From Timema cristinae (Eukaryota > Arthropoda > Insecta > Phasmatodea > Timematidae), in assembly GCA_039000515.1 (NCBI GenBank), contig JBCFYV010000001.1, positions 15,849,928 through 15,913,927 of the forward strand: a DNA stretch of 64,000 nt, given 5' to 3'. Made by a program: the position numbers and the translations under genes. Positions 1 through 9,312 of the stretch are shown in pieces. The notes under the pieces were generated by a model. It ran no database searches and had not been told where the DNA came from. It was given only the letters and a program-made list of their open reading frames with translations. Every line of letters begins with the position of its first letter. Positions within the stretch are counted from its first letter, which is position 1.

Positions 1-63
1 ATTCACAACACGTATTTTAGTTTCATACAAGTGCGAATTATATATGTGCTAATAAATTATATT

Positions 64-214
64 CAGTAGTGATTTAAATTGAATATTTTGATTAATATTA
101 TTTACTATTCGTAAATATTAGTGAAAATAATTGTGCTTATAGACTTTTTCAAGTGCTACAATATAATTGAGGTTAACTATCCGTATGTATTATTTATTGA
201 TATAAATTAAAATA
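64..214. repeat. Left copy of a 151-bp direct duplication
   Basis: The stretch starting CAGTAGTGATTTAAATTG recurs at 789-939 with only two visible substitutions. The pair is far less diverged than most repeats here, so the duplication is recent. It does not begin TG or end CA, and no primer-binding site follows, which argues against LTRs. Confidence 0.9.
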
Positions 215-788
215 ATTTTTTTGTATTTATTTATATTATTAGCTTAAAGTTTAAGTTCCATTATTAAAACATTAATGTTTATAGAAACTTTAAAACTAAT
301 TTTAAAGTTATACTAACTGCCATATTTAGTGACGAGATGTCTTTGGATTTGGAGGAATACAAACCTCTTTGGATCTAGACGAAGATTACACAGTTTGTAG
401 TTTTGTTTTGTAATACTGCAAGAAATGCCATTGCGTTGTTTGAATGTAAGAATACAACAATAAAAGGTACGTAATTGTTTTGTTACCACTGTCTAAATTG
501 AAACAAATTTTGTGCTTGACATACGTTTTGTTATTTTAATTAATTCATTATTAATTGGAGTACAATTATGTGACTAATTGTATTTTAAGCCAATACAATA
601 ATATGCCCATTTAAATTTATTGAAGTGACAATCATGATTTAATAGTTGCGCCTACTCTTGAGTGGTGGCAAATAAAAGGCGCAACTTTGCTCTCAAATTG
701 TGCCTGCTCCTTTTAGTGAATAGGGATTTGGAACATATTTCAAACTTGCGCTGGCGCAACTATTTGCTCCCTTTGGTGAATCCAGGCC
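215..788. other. Segment enclosed by the 151-bp direct repeats
   Basis: A+T-rich DNA without a credible reading frame. Its right part holds inverted copies of AATAGTTGCGCC (about 645 and 752) and finishes with TTTGGTGAATCCAGGCCC, a style of end seen in small nonautonomous DNA elements. It may be an inserted element, but no target duplication other than the 151-bp repeats is visible. Confidence 0.45.
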
Positions 789-939
789 CAGTAGTGATTT
801 AAATTGAATATTTTGATTAATATTATTTACTATTCGTAAATATTAGTGAAAAAAATTGTGCTTATAGACTTTTTCAAGTGCTCCAATATAATTGAGGTTA
901 ACTATCCGTATGTATTATTTATTGATATAAATTAAAATA
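789..939. repeat. Right copy of the 151-bp direct duplication
   Basis: Matches 64-214 over the full length with two differences (AATAATTG versus AAAAATTG, and GTGCTACAAT versus GTGCTCCAAT). Sequence on either side of the two copies is unrelated. Confidence 0.9.
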
Positions 940-1084
940 TTATTATTTAACATAATTAATACTAAATATTATTAAACTATTTTTTATTTTTTAATGATGC
1001 CAAAGAAGTATAACTTCTCACGCACGTACATAAGTACACACACCCATTTTTTTTTCAATTTTAAAAAGTGAATAAAACTAATTT

Positions 1085-1156
1085 TGAATTTTCGAATATC
1101 TACAGCTGTCACTTTTGATAGATATTATAAATACTTATAAAAATAATAATACTGTA

Positions 1157-1188
<32 letters not shown>

Positions 1189-1575
1189 GCACCACGTCTT
1201 ACTACCCGTTCGGGTTGTACGCACTTACGCTAATGTGTAATGGTAGGGTGATTGTGAGATGAAACGGAGGACCTACAGTTTAACGTGGGATCCGAACCAC
1301 GGTGGAGGCCTGGCATTCCCCACATTCACAAGTTGTGATTAATACACGTCCTGTCAGAGGTGAAGGAAGGGTTTGGTAATCAGATAAATCTGTGCTGGGA
1401 CCGAGGATTGAACCCCGAACCCCCAGCACAGAGGTCCGACACCTTACCCCTAGACCGACAGGTCACCTTTACTGTATAGTAAAATTTTATCAATGTTGAC
1501 CGCAAAAATTCTTTGTTGTTTGTTGGTTTTATAAAAATTCCTTCTTACCAGAATCTTACTGTATTCAACATGGTT
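1085..1575. mobile_element. Family-2 nonautonomous element split by a SINE
   Basis: The block ACAGCTGTCACTTTTGATA followed by TTATAAATA, then GTAAAATTTTATCAATGTTGACCG, recurs in the same order at about 4,780-5,035 and 27,900-28,110. Here the two halves are separated by the SINE at 1,159-1,470. No coding capacity is visible. The termini are not resolved, so the type (MITE or other) is inferred only from length and A+T richness. Confidence 0.55.
1159..1470 (-). mobile_element. SINE-A, full length, minus strand, with 8-bp TSD
   Basis: On the minus strand it has the Glu/Gly-type tRNA head (GGTCGGGTCTAGGGGTAAG region as box A, GGGGTTCAATCCTCGG as box B), the family-A body and the shared tail ending in (TAA)n. 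It is flanked by ACTGTATA at 1,151-1,158 and 1,471-1,478 and interrupts the family-2 element. It carries the long version of the body with GTGTATTAATCACAACTTG. Confidence 0.9.
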
Positions 1576-1622
1576 TAGTGGTTCATGACTATGACGATGT
1601 TCTAAAATATGGCTAAATAACT

Positions 1623-1982
1623 TTAAAGGGTGAGTCAGTATTTTTGCAGTTTTTATTTCAAAGCTTTTTTTTTTGCCAAAATAAATAAAATATTGCTCCA
1701 GTTGAAACATAAAATTTAATTTTCTTCACGTGGTGATATCAACAGTTGTTGATTACCTGTCATGAGCATAACGGCATTAGATGAGAAACTTTTTAAATGA
1801 AGATAAAAAGTTGTCACTAGATTCCAGGACACCCTTGATAGATATTCAACAACTGTTGATATCACCACGTGAAGAAAATTAAACTCTATGTTTCTACTGG
1901 ATCAATATTTAATTAATTTTGACCAAATTCAAAGTATTTTGTTAAAAAAAACTCGATTTTCCTTGCATCCCCTACACCTTAA
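1623..1982. mobile_element. Palindromic TTAA-flanked MITE, copy 1
   Basis: Starts TTAAAGGGTGAG and ends CACCTTAA. Arms are complementary over most of their length: TTCTTCACGTGGTGATATCA on the left returns inverted on the right, with a short spacer around CATGAGCATAACGGCATT. No transposase is encoded. TTAA at both ends is what piggyBac-type transposases use, but the family assignment is an inference. Confidence 0.85.
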
Positions 1983-2204
1983 GTTGCTGATTTATATTAC
2001 TGACGTTATATCTTACAGAAGACAGGTAAAAGGCTTTGTTTATCATGTTTTGTCCCTTGATTATTATGAGGATTAATATTAAGGTAAATAAAATTCTGAA
2101 ATTCATCCAAGAATAAATATTTTTTTAAATTTCTTCGAGTAACTATTTTTGAATAATATATTAAATGAGAAAATTCAATTTATCCGTGAGATTGTTTGCA
2201 TACG

Positions 2205-2778
2205 AACTGACTCCTGTATAGTGAGGCTGTGCACACCAGTGTGTATGAAGTAACACGAACCAAGGACCCCTATTTAGTTGTGCACGACAGTGGAGATGAA
2301 GACACACAAACTAATTACTCCTGTATAATGATGCTGTGCACACCAGTGGAAATGAAGAGACATAAACTAATGACTCCTGTATAGTGAGGCTGTGCACACC
2401 AGTGGAGATGAAGAGACATAAACTAATGACTCCTGTATAGTGAGGCTGTGCACACCAGTGGAGATGAAGAGACATAAACTAATGACTCCTGTATAGTGAG
2501 GCTGTGCACACCAGTGTGTATGAAGTAACACGAACCAAGGACCCCTATTTAGTTGTGCACGACAGTGGAGATGAAGACACACAAACTAATTACTCCTGTA
2601 TAATGATGCTGTGCACACCAGTGGAGATGAAGACACACAAACTAATTACTCCTGTATAATGATGCTGTGCACACCAGTGGAGATGAAGAGACATAAACTA
2701 ATGACTCCTGTATAGTGAGGCTGTGCACGTCAGTGGAGATGAAGAGACACGAACTAAGGACTCCTGTATAGTGAAGCT
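2205..2778. repeat. 56-bp minisatellite with higher-order structure, about 10 units
   Basis: Unit begins ACTCCTGTATAGTGAGGCTG and includes CACACCAGTGGAGATGAAG. A diverged double-length variant containing CCCCTATTTAGTTGTGCACG occurs at about 2,212 and again at about 2,488, so blocks of units have been copied together. Short minus-strand frames through it are by-products. Confidence 0.9.
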
Positions 2779-3745
2779 CCATTTAAAAATCTCTTGTTGG
2801 GCACACTGCTCTTGTAAGTTTGTCCCTTTCCCCCTCCACCATTGCAACCCTCTCATGTTGGCTCGAGGGTTGAAGGGAGGGTTTTAATATTCATCTGGCG
2901 TCCATATGCAAAATGCTCGTTGTAGCTACCCCCACCCTCTCTTTCTATCCCCCCTCCCTCGTTGAAATCCAGTAACATCAGCAGCATCAGAACAGGAGTA
3001 AAGCGTACACTTAATTCCACTACGAGAGATTTTAAAATATCCCTCAAAACGACCCACCACCCAGCCCCCTGTGGGGTTCTAGACGCCATACAGGGGGAGG
3101 TCGTAATGTCGGCAACACTAGGAAAGCGTTGGACGAGTGGTTGACACGCCTTTCTCTCACTCGAAAGGGTAACAGTTCAATCTAAACTGGCCATTTTCAC
3201 ACATAATACTTTTTTTTTTCCAAGGAAAGGCAATTCGAATTTTTTAAATTCATTACATCCTAATTATACTCGATATTCTAAGATTAGAACCAAATTAGAA
3301 TTTGAGATTTTTTTAAATCCAAATTTAAAATATAAACTATTTTTTGTAGAGATATCAAGTGGATTGCTATTAGTTTAACCTGAGCTAACAACCCGACCCC
3401 AAACAGTTAATTTACAAATGAAAATACAAATTAGACAAACATTAACATTATTGCAATTATTATTTCTTCCAAAAATTTGAATTCAGGAAAAATTTAATTC
3501 AACCGATAACTACATTTTTTTTCTCATCCTATTTCTAGAAAATATATTTCAACCTGTTTTTTTTTTAATATCCTCTGTCTATCCTGCCACTTGGATTTCT
3601 TTACCTCCAGACGATTACCGGAGATTCCAGCTTCTATCCTGGAAAGAGAATGGGAAAACCACTCACATAAATCATCTGTTGGAAAGCATCCTGAGTACAC
3701 ACAACCAAAATTTGGTACTTTGACCTCTACGTCATCAGCAATATA
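2779..3745. other. No gene seen; unique sequence
   Basis: C-rich to about 3,180, then A+T-rich. Short opposed frames around 2,853-3,144 overlap each other and have no family features. A weak tRNA-like stretch near 3,127-3,192 is too degenerate to call. Confidence 0.6.
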
Positions 3746-3747
3746 AT

Positions 3748-3815
3748 ATACCCTGTGGTGGCTTTCAAACTTTGGTACACGTACCCCCAGTGGCCCGCGA
3801 GCAGTTCTCGAAAGG
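3748..3815. mobile_element. hAT-like terminal fragment
   Basis: GTGGTGGCTTTCAAACTTTGG followed by TACACGTACCCCCAGTGG resembles the common hAT terminal style (CAGTGGTTCCCAAACTTTGGTACxCGTACC). No opposite end or 8-bp duplication was found, so it is only a fragment call. Confidence 0.4.
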
Positions 3816-4088
3816 AAATGGGGAAAATGACAAGACGACAAAACGTGGAGGAGAAGCAAACGTGGCGGGGAATTTTCTAGGTGACTTAGGGCTTAAAAAT
3901 GAGTTGGCTCAGTGGCTAAATAATTGTATGATAATGGAAATTTATGAGAATAAAGAAAAAAGGAAAAATAAACTAATAAATGTAAATTTAATGTAGAAAT
4001 TACACCTTGGGAAAGAGGTAAAATGTGGGAAGAATCCAATGCACAAATGTGACATCTTCTTTCTTTCTTCTGTCTTCTATACTCTAAT

Positions 4089-4439
4089 ACAGTTTTTATA
4101 ACAAAACATTGTTTAGGGAAATTAAATCAATTATTGCTCCAGTATGAATGTAGAGTTTAGTTTTCTTCAACTGGTGGTATCAACAGTTGTTGAATATCTG
4201 TCAAGGGTGACCTGGAATTTAATGACAACATTTTTCTCTTCATTTAAAAAGTTTCTCATCTAATTCTGCTATGCTCATGACGGATATTCAACAACTGTTG
4301 ATATCACCATGTGAAGAAAACTAAACTCTATGTTCCTACTGAAGAAATATTTGATTTATTTTTGCCCAAAAAAAAAGTTTTGCTATAAAAATTGAAGAAA
4401 TACTGCCCTTTACTCGCGTCCCCTTCACTACCGCCTTAA
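4089..4439. mobile_element. Palindromic TTAA MITE, copy 2 (left end lost)
   Basis: Contains both complementary blocks (GTGGTATCAACAGTTGTTG and CAACAACTGTTGATATCACC) and the right end CGTCCCCTTCACTACCGCCTTAA. The left TTAA terminus is missing or too diverged to see. Confidence 0.8.
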
Positions 4440-4486
4440 AGCCTGATACAAGAATGAGGCAAATAAATAGTTTCATATTTTAAGAC

Positions 4487-4510
4487 ATATATATATATAT
4501 ATATATATAT
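4487..4510. repeat. (AT)n microsatellite
   Basis: Twelve AT dinucleotides, uninterrupted. Confidence 0.95.
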
Positions 4511-4779
4511 GTGTATTAAACCTTCATTTTTTTGTACTAGTAAAAATGTTAAAATTGAGTTTTACTTTAGAAAGTGATAAAATTGAATTTTTAGAAATTC
4601 GGTCCCTCAGGATTTTCTATCTCAAATTTGGTCCTTATGATAAAACGAATTTGATACACCTGCCTTAAACCATTTTACCATTAGTTCAGAAAACGTATTT
4701 GTTTAGTCGTCCTATATCAACCTTTGAACTCTCTTGACTCAACGAGTCAGTCACGCCAAACGTGTGACCAAATTTACAC

Positions 4780-4921
4780 GTGATATAGTGAGATCTTTAT
4801 AGGAAGTGCCTTTTCTGACAGCTGGGAAAGTTACTATACCTACTTTCACGTATTCATACGTCAAGTCATATGATTTGCAGCTGTCACTTTTTATTGATAT
4901 TATCAATACACATAAAATTAC

Positions 4922-4963
<42 letters not shown>

Positions 4964-5035
4964 GTAAAATTGTATCAATTTTGACCGAAAAAAATATGTG
5001 TGTATTTTCTAAAAGGATCTTCCTATGATTTTTAT
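4780..5035. mobile_element. Family-2 element with internal (AAT)n
   Basis: Shares GCAGCTGTCACTTTTTATTG and GTAAAATTGTATCAATTTTGACCG with the copies at 1,085 and 27,900. An AAT microsatellite (4,923-4,961) lies at the place where copy 1 carries a SINE. GACAGCTG and CAGCTGTC form an internal inverted pair. Confidence 0.55.
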
Positions 5036-5047
5036 GTTTTCCCTTCA

Positions 5048-5292
5048 GCGTCTTACTACCCGTTCGGGTTATGCACCTATGTACCAATGATGATAATGTG
5101 TACGGGTTGAAGAAGGTTGAATATAGAGGAAGTGTACCCTTATTTGCATGGAGGGAGTATGTCAACATATTTTAGGAAATAAGCACCCTCAGTTGACCAA
5201 ATCCCAAACCGGGATTACATCCCCCAATCTCTCTATCACCAGCAGTCCCTGTGCAGTTCGAGAGTGACGCTTCAGAACACGTGACTACAAGC
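5048..5292 (-). mobile_element. SINE-B, diverged, minus strand
   Basis: Begins with the inverted common tail (GCGTCTTACTACCCGTTCGG) and passes through the family-B body (TAGAGGAAGTGTACCC, ATGGAGGGAG). The Leu-like head is still readable as GGGATTACATCCC and GAGTGACGCTTCAGAACACGTG. Confidence 0.75.
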
Positions 5293-5354
5293 TGACCACG
5301 TGACCACAGAAGCTGGTCGTTATGAAAATTAGACGATAATAATAAATCAAGGTA

Positions 5355-5415
5355 AAATGTTCCCAAAGTTTGGTACTTAAATATCGTCCACCGCTATACC
5401 GCGAGGGGTTGTTGT
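5355..5415. mobile_element. hAT-like terminal fragment
   Basis: TTCCCAAAGTTTGGTACTTA followed by CCGCTATACCGCGAGGGGTT is close to typical hAT ends. No partner end was found. Confidence 0.4.
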
Positions 5416-5757
5416 CAAACCCCCTTCCCCCCGATTCTCTGCCCTGATTACTTATGTAAACATGATCCCCCTCTTCTCCCCACCTTCTTCTTTATCACGC
5501 TCGGGTGTAATTGGGCGACACACAATCAATGACGGGACGTCTGTTGCCTCGCTTAGCATCCTAAACGAGGTAGAGGCGGTGGTGAATCAACCCTCCCACC
5601 GCAGTACCAGCGTCACGACGCTCGCGTCGGTCCAAACAAGCCGCGCAAACACACACACACACACACACACACTCCTCGTCGCTGTTGAGAATTCCAGACA
5701 CGCAAATGGGCGACGGAAACTGTGTCTAGCCGGGATTGGATCCCGATGGTTTTGAAG
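5416..5757. other. GC-richer unique stretch with a (CA)n tract
   Basis: Unlike its surroundings, it is rich in CpG (GACGCTCGCGTCGG near 5,617). A CA repeat lies at 5,647-5,672. Opposed frames of 97 and 60 codons overlap here, and neither has recognisable features. It could be regulatory DNA or a decayed exon; nothing decides. Confidence 0.4.
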
Positions 5758-5772
5758 TTGTACGTTCACTAA

Positions 5773-6030
5773 TAATAATAATATTTAGCACCGCGTCTTA
5801 CTACCCGTTCGGGCTATACGCTTTAAGTACTAATTACGCTAATGGATTAGAAATTGGGAAGGTTGAATTTAGAGGAAGTGAACCCGCATTTGCGTGGAGG
5901 GAGAGTGGAAAACCATTTAGGGAAAACCACCCCCAGTTCACCCGACCGAGATTCGAATCTCGATCTCCCCGTCCTCAGCAGTCGAGCTCAACACGACAAG
6001 CGCGTTAGCCAACTACGCCACCGAGGCGGG
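5773..6030 (-). mobile_element. SINE-C, full length, minus strand, 15-bp TSD
   Basis: Flanked by TTGTACGTTCACTAA at 5,758-5,772 and 6,031-6,045, an exact 15-bp duplication. On the minus strand the head reads GGTGGCGTAGTTGGCTAACG with box B GGTTCGAATCTCG-type sequence near 5,950; the B-type body and common tail with AAT repeats follow. It is among the best-preserved copies. Confidence 0.93.
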
Positions 6031-6149
6031 TTGTACGTTCACTAAACTAACTACACCTAATATAATTTCTTAGAGAACTGTATGGCTACTATTGGGAAAT
6101 AGCGTTGTAGTTTTTTGTTTTTAGTGTGGTCATTGTTCCCTTAAAATAT

Positions 6150-6968
6150 ATAAAACAAGTGTCGCAACGCTTGTTCATCAATGCTGCCAGTATCTCCTTC
6201 TCAACCCAAATCAACACCTTCTGACAAATGAAAGCGAGGAGTTTTGTCAACAGTTTACAGAGAGACAGAGAAAATATATAAACAAAAACCAGTGTCACAA
6301 CGCTGGTTCGTCGTTGTTGCCAGTATCTCCTTCTCACCCCAAATCAACACCTTCTGACAAATGAAAGCGAGGAGTTTTGGCAACAGTTTACAGAGAGACA
6401 GAGAAAATATAGGCCTATAAACAAAAACAAGTGTCACAACGCTGGTTCATCAATGCTGCCAGTATCTCCTTCTCACCCCAAATCAACACCTTCTGACAAA
6501 TGAAAGCGAGGAGTTTTGGCAACAGTTTACAGAGAGACAGAGAAAATATAGGCCTATAAACAAAAACAAGTGTCACAACGCTGGTTCGTTGATGTTGCCA
6601 GTATCTCCTTCTCACCCCAAATCAACACCTTCTGACAAATGAAAGCGAGGAGTTTTGGCAACAGTTTACAGAGAGACAGAGAAAATATATAAACAAAAAC
6701 CAGTGTCACAACGCTGGTTCGTCGTTGTTGCCAGTATCTCCTTCTCACCCCAAATCAACACCTTCTGACAAATGAAAGCGAGGAGTTTTGGCAACAGTTT
6801 ACAGAGAGACAGAGAAAATATATAAACAAAAACCAGTGTCACAACGCTGGTTCGTCGTTGTTGCCAGTATCTCCTTCTCACCCCAAATCAACACCTTCTG
6901 ACAAATGAAAGCGAGGAGTTTTGGCAACAGTTTACAGAGAGAGAGAGAAAATATATAAACAAAAACTA
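6150..6968. repeat. 133/139-bp minisatellite, about 6 units
   Basis: AGTGTCACAACGCTGGTTC recurs at 6,291, 6,430, 6,569, 6,702 and 6,835, so spacing is 139, 139, 133 and 133 bp. The 6-bp difference is the presence or absence of GGCCTA before TAAACAAAAAC. Minus-strand frames beginning MRRRYWQ repeat because of this periodicity and are not a gene. Confidence 0.95.
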
Positions 6969-6969
6969 T

Positions 6970-7214
6970 CACCGCTCTTTACTACCTGTTCAGGTGTATA
7001 CATAGTTATATGATAATTACTCTAATGAGATAGGGAGGGGAAGTATTTTAGAGGTAATCTACCCGCATCTGCGTGAAAGGAGAGTGATAAACCATTTAGG
7101 AAAAACCACCCTTAGTGGACCTGACCGAGATTCAAACCCATATCTCCCCATCATCAGCAGGTCAAATCCAACACGAGAGTGACGCCTTAGACCGTTCGGC
7201 CAATGAAGTGGATG
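6970..7214 (-). mobile_element. SINE-B, minus strand
   Basis: Common tail (CTTTACTACCTGTTCAGG), body (AAACCATTTAGGAAAAACCA) and Leu-like head (GAGTGACGCCTTAGACCGTTCGGCC) are in the expected order. It directly abuts the 133/139-bp array. Confidence 0.8.
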
Positions 7215-7284
7215 AGAGTAAAGATGAATATTGTATCCATCAGACCTGAAGTTCCTTCAGAGGTGATATGGAGTGTAGTGTTTT

Positions 7285-7307
7285 CTGTGTGTGTGTGTGT
7301 GTGTGTG
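7285..7307. repeat. (TG)n microsatellite
   Basis: Uninterrupted GT/TG tract of about 22 bp. Confidence 0.9.
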
Positions 7308-7415
7308 AACCTACTTTGGAACCACGGGAAGGATAAAATTCAGCACTGAACGAAGTTCAAACCAAATACCATCAAGTTAGTTGGTCGTCACCTGAAATAA
7401 TAACAACCACGGCCA

Positions 7416-7635
7416 AGTATAATTTACTACCCCTCCAGGATGTACGCATAAATTAATTACGATAGTGGAATAGGGGTGAAAAAGACGGAATTTTAGAAGA
7501 AATGTACACGCGTTTACGTGGAAGGAGAGTAGGAAAAAATTAGGGAAGGAAAAACACACTTTAGTAAGCCCAACAGGAATTTGAGCCTCGTTCTTCCCGT
7601 CAACCAGAAATTCAGTTCAACGCTGGAATGACGCG
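7416..7635 (-). mobile_element. SINE-B, old, minus strand
   Basis: Diverged tail (TTTACTACCCCTCCAGGATG) and body (CGTGGAAGGAGAGTAGG). The head is cut at the junction with the MITE that starts at 7,636, so the MITE probably inserted into it. Confidence 0.65.
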
Positions 7636-8034
7636 TTAAGGTGTGGGGTGGATGGGATGAGACGCGAGACAAGGGCGGTATTTTTTCGGTTTCTATGTCA
7701 AACATTTTTTTTGTCAAAATAAATAAAATATTGCTCAGTAGAAACATAGATTTAATTTTCTTCATATGATGATATCAAAAGTTGTTGAATATCTGTCATG
7801 AGCATAGCGACATTAGATGAAAATTTAAAAAAAAATTAAATAAAAAGTTGTCATTAAATTCTTGAATATACTTAACAAATAATCAACAAATGTTGATATC
7901 ACCATGTGAAGAAAATTAAACTCTATGTTTCTACCGGAGTAATATTTGATTTATTTGGTCGAAACTTTTTTTTTAAGGTAAAAACTTCAGAAATACAGCC
8001 CTTGTCTTGCATTCTCTACCAACCCCACTATAAG
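7636..8034. mobile_element. Palindromic TTAA MITE, copy 3
   Basis: Left end TTAAGGTGTGGGGTGGATGG, then the family core (ATTGCTCAGTAGAAACATAG, TGATGATATCA, inverted GTTGATATCACCATGTGAAG). The right end is degraded (CTACCAACCCCACTATAAG). Confidence 0.82.
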
Positions 8035-8372
8035 ACCATGCGACCACTGATGCGCGGTAAACGGACGTGTTGATTTGTTGGAAGTGACCCCTGGAACTTA
8101 GGCCAGGTAAATACGACCTTCTCAATGTTTGATTAGCAACAATAGACTACCGACGAATAATGGTACTATGAACAGTCTTCCTTCTGATCCTTCACGGACA
8201 CATCTCGTGATCCGGTTATTAGGAACACTCCCCAAGACTTTCAATAACGATACATATCATGGTCAGGGACGACTGGAGGGAATTTAATTAGGGTACACTA
8301 CTCTCCCAAACTTTTCATCGTGAGAAATACGACATAATTGACTTAAAAAAAGGTGGAGTTTTACATACATAT
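8035..8372. other. No gene seen; unique sequence
   Basis: No repeat family, tRNA-like box or credible frame recognised here. Confidence 0.5.
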
Positions 8373-8556
8373 GCACCGCGTCTTACTAATTGTTCAGGTT
8401 ATACACATATGTAGACTATTAAATGGTGTTTAACTCTCCCTCCACGCAAATGCAGGTACACTTCCACGAGATTCAACCTTCCTTATCCCTAATTCATTAA
8501 CTTAATTAGTAGTCTACATACCATGTGTACAACCCGAGCAGGTAGTAAGACACAAT
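8373..8556. mobile_element. Two SINE-B 3' fragments in tail-to-tail inverted order
   Basis: A minus-strand tail (GCACCGCGTCTTACTAATTG) to about 8,430 is followed at once by a plus-strand B body (CTCCCTCCACGCAAATGCAG) and tail (CCCGAGCAGGTAGTAAGACA). The middle of one or both copies has been lost. Confidence 0.7.
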
Positions 8557-8611
8557 GCTTATATATAAACTTATATAAAAATAAATTCCACCTATTATAG
8601 TCAATTGTATC

Positions 8612-8644
<33 letters not shown>
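8612..8644. repeat. (AT)n microsatellite between inverted SINEs
   Basis: About 32 bp of TA repeats separating the plus-strand fragment from the minus-strand copy at 8,644. Confidence 0.9.
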
Positions 8645-8646
<2 letters not shown>

Positions 8647-8897
8647 CATTGCGTCTTACTAACTGGTCAGGTTATATACATATGTGGACTACTAATTACG
8701 CTAATGTATTAAGGATAAGGAAGGCTGAGTTTAGAGTAAGTGTACCCGCGTTTGCGTTGAGGGAGAGTGAAAAACCATTTAGGAAAAGCCACCTTCAGTA
8801 CACCCGACCGGGATTAGAACCACGGTGTGCCTGTCATCAGCATTCTAGTCTATTGCGAGAGTGACGCCTTAGATCATACGGCCAACGAAACAGGTTA
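8644..8897 (-). mobile_element. SINE-B, minus strand
   Basis: Tail GCATTGCGTCTTACTAACTG, body (GAGGGAGAGTGAAAAACC), and box-B and box-A remnants (CCCGACCGGGATTAGAACC, GAGTGACGCCTTAGATCATACGGCC) are all present. Confidence 0.8.
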
Positions 8898-8984
8898 AGG
8901 TGGATTTAATAAAATGTTAAAATATTAGTTTTATTTCGTCGGTATTGATAAGATCTTTCAAAGTGGCAGCTGCAAATAACTTTA

Positions 8985-9312
8985 TTTATTTGATCGGAAT
9001 TAAAACGATCTTTCAAACGAACAGTTGATCACATTATTTATTTGATCGAGTTTAAAACGATCTTTCAACGAAACAGTTGATCACATTATTTATTTGATCG
9101 GAATCAAAACGATCTTTCAAACGAAGTTGATCACATTATTTATTTGTCGAGTTTAATAACGATCATTCAAACGAACAGTTGTCAAAATTATTTATTTGAT
9201 CGGAGTTAAAACGATCTTTCAAACGAACAATTGATCACATTATTTATTTGATCGGAATTAAAACGATCTTTCAAACGAACAGTTGATCACATTATTTATT
9301 TGATCGGAATTA
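8985..9312. repeat. 52-bp minisatellite, about 6 units
   Basis: Unit GATCGGAATTAAAACGATCT continued by TTCAAACGAACAGTTGATCA and CATTATTTATTT. GATC recurs within units and can pair locally. No coding sense. Confidence 0.9.

Noticed and set aside
42..960. LTR or TRIM retrotransposon
   Set aside because: Direct repeats lack TG...CA ends, and there is no primer-binding site or polypurine tract next to them.
3127..3192. tRNA-Ser-like sequence
   Set aside because: GGACGAGTGGTTGACACGCC and CAGTTCAATCT are suggestive, but stems do not form well and no SINE body follows.
6089..6881. Series of minus ORFs beginning MRRRYWQ
   Set aside because: They repeat with the 133/139-bp units and overlap one another; no independent coding evidence.
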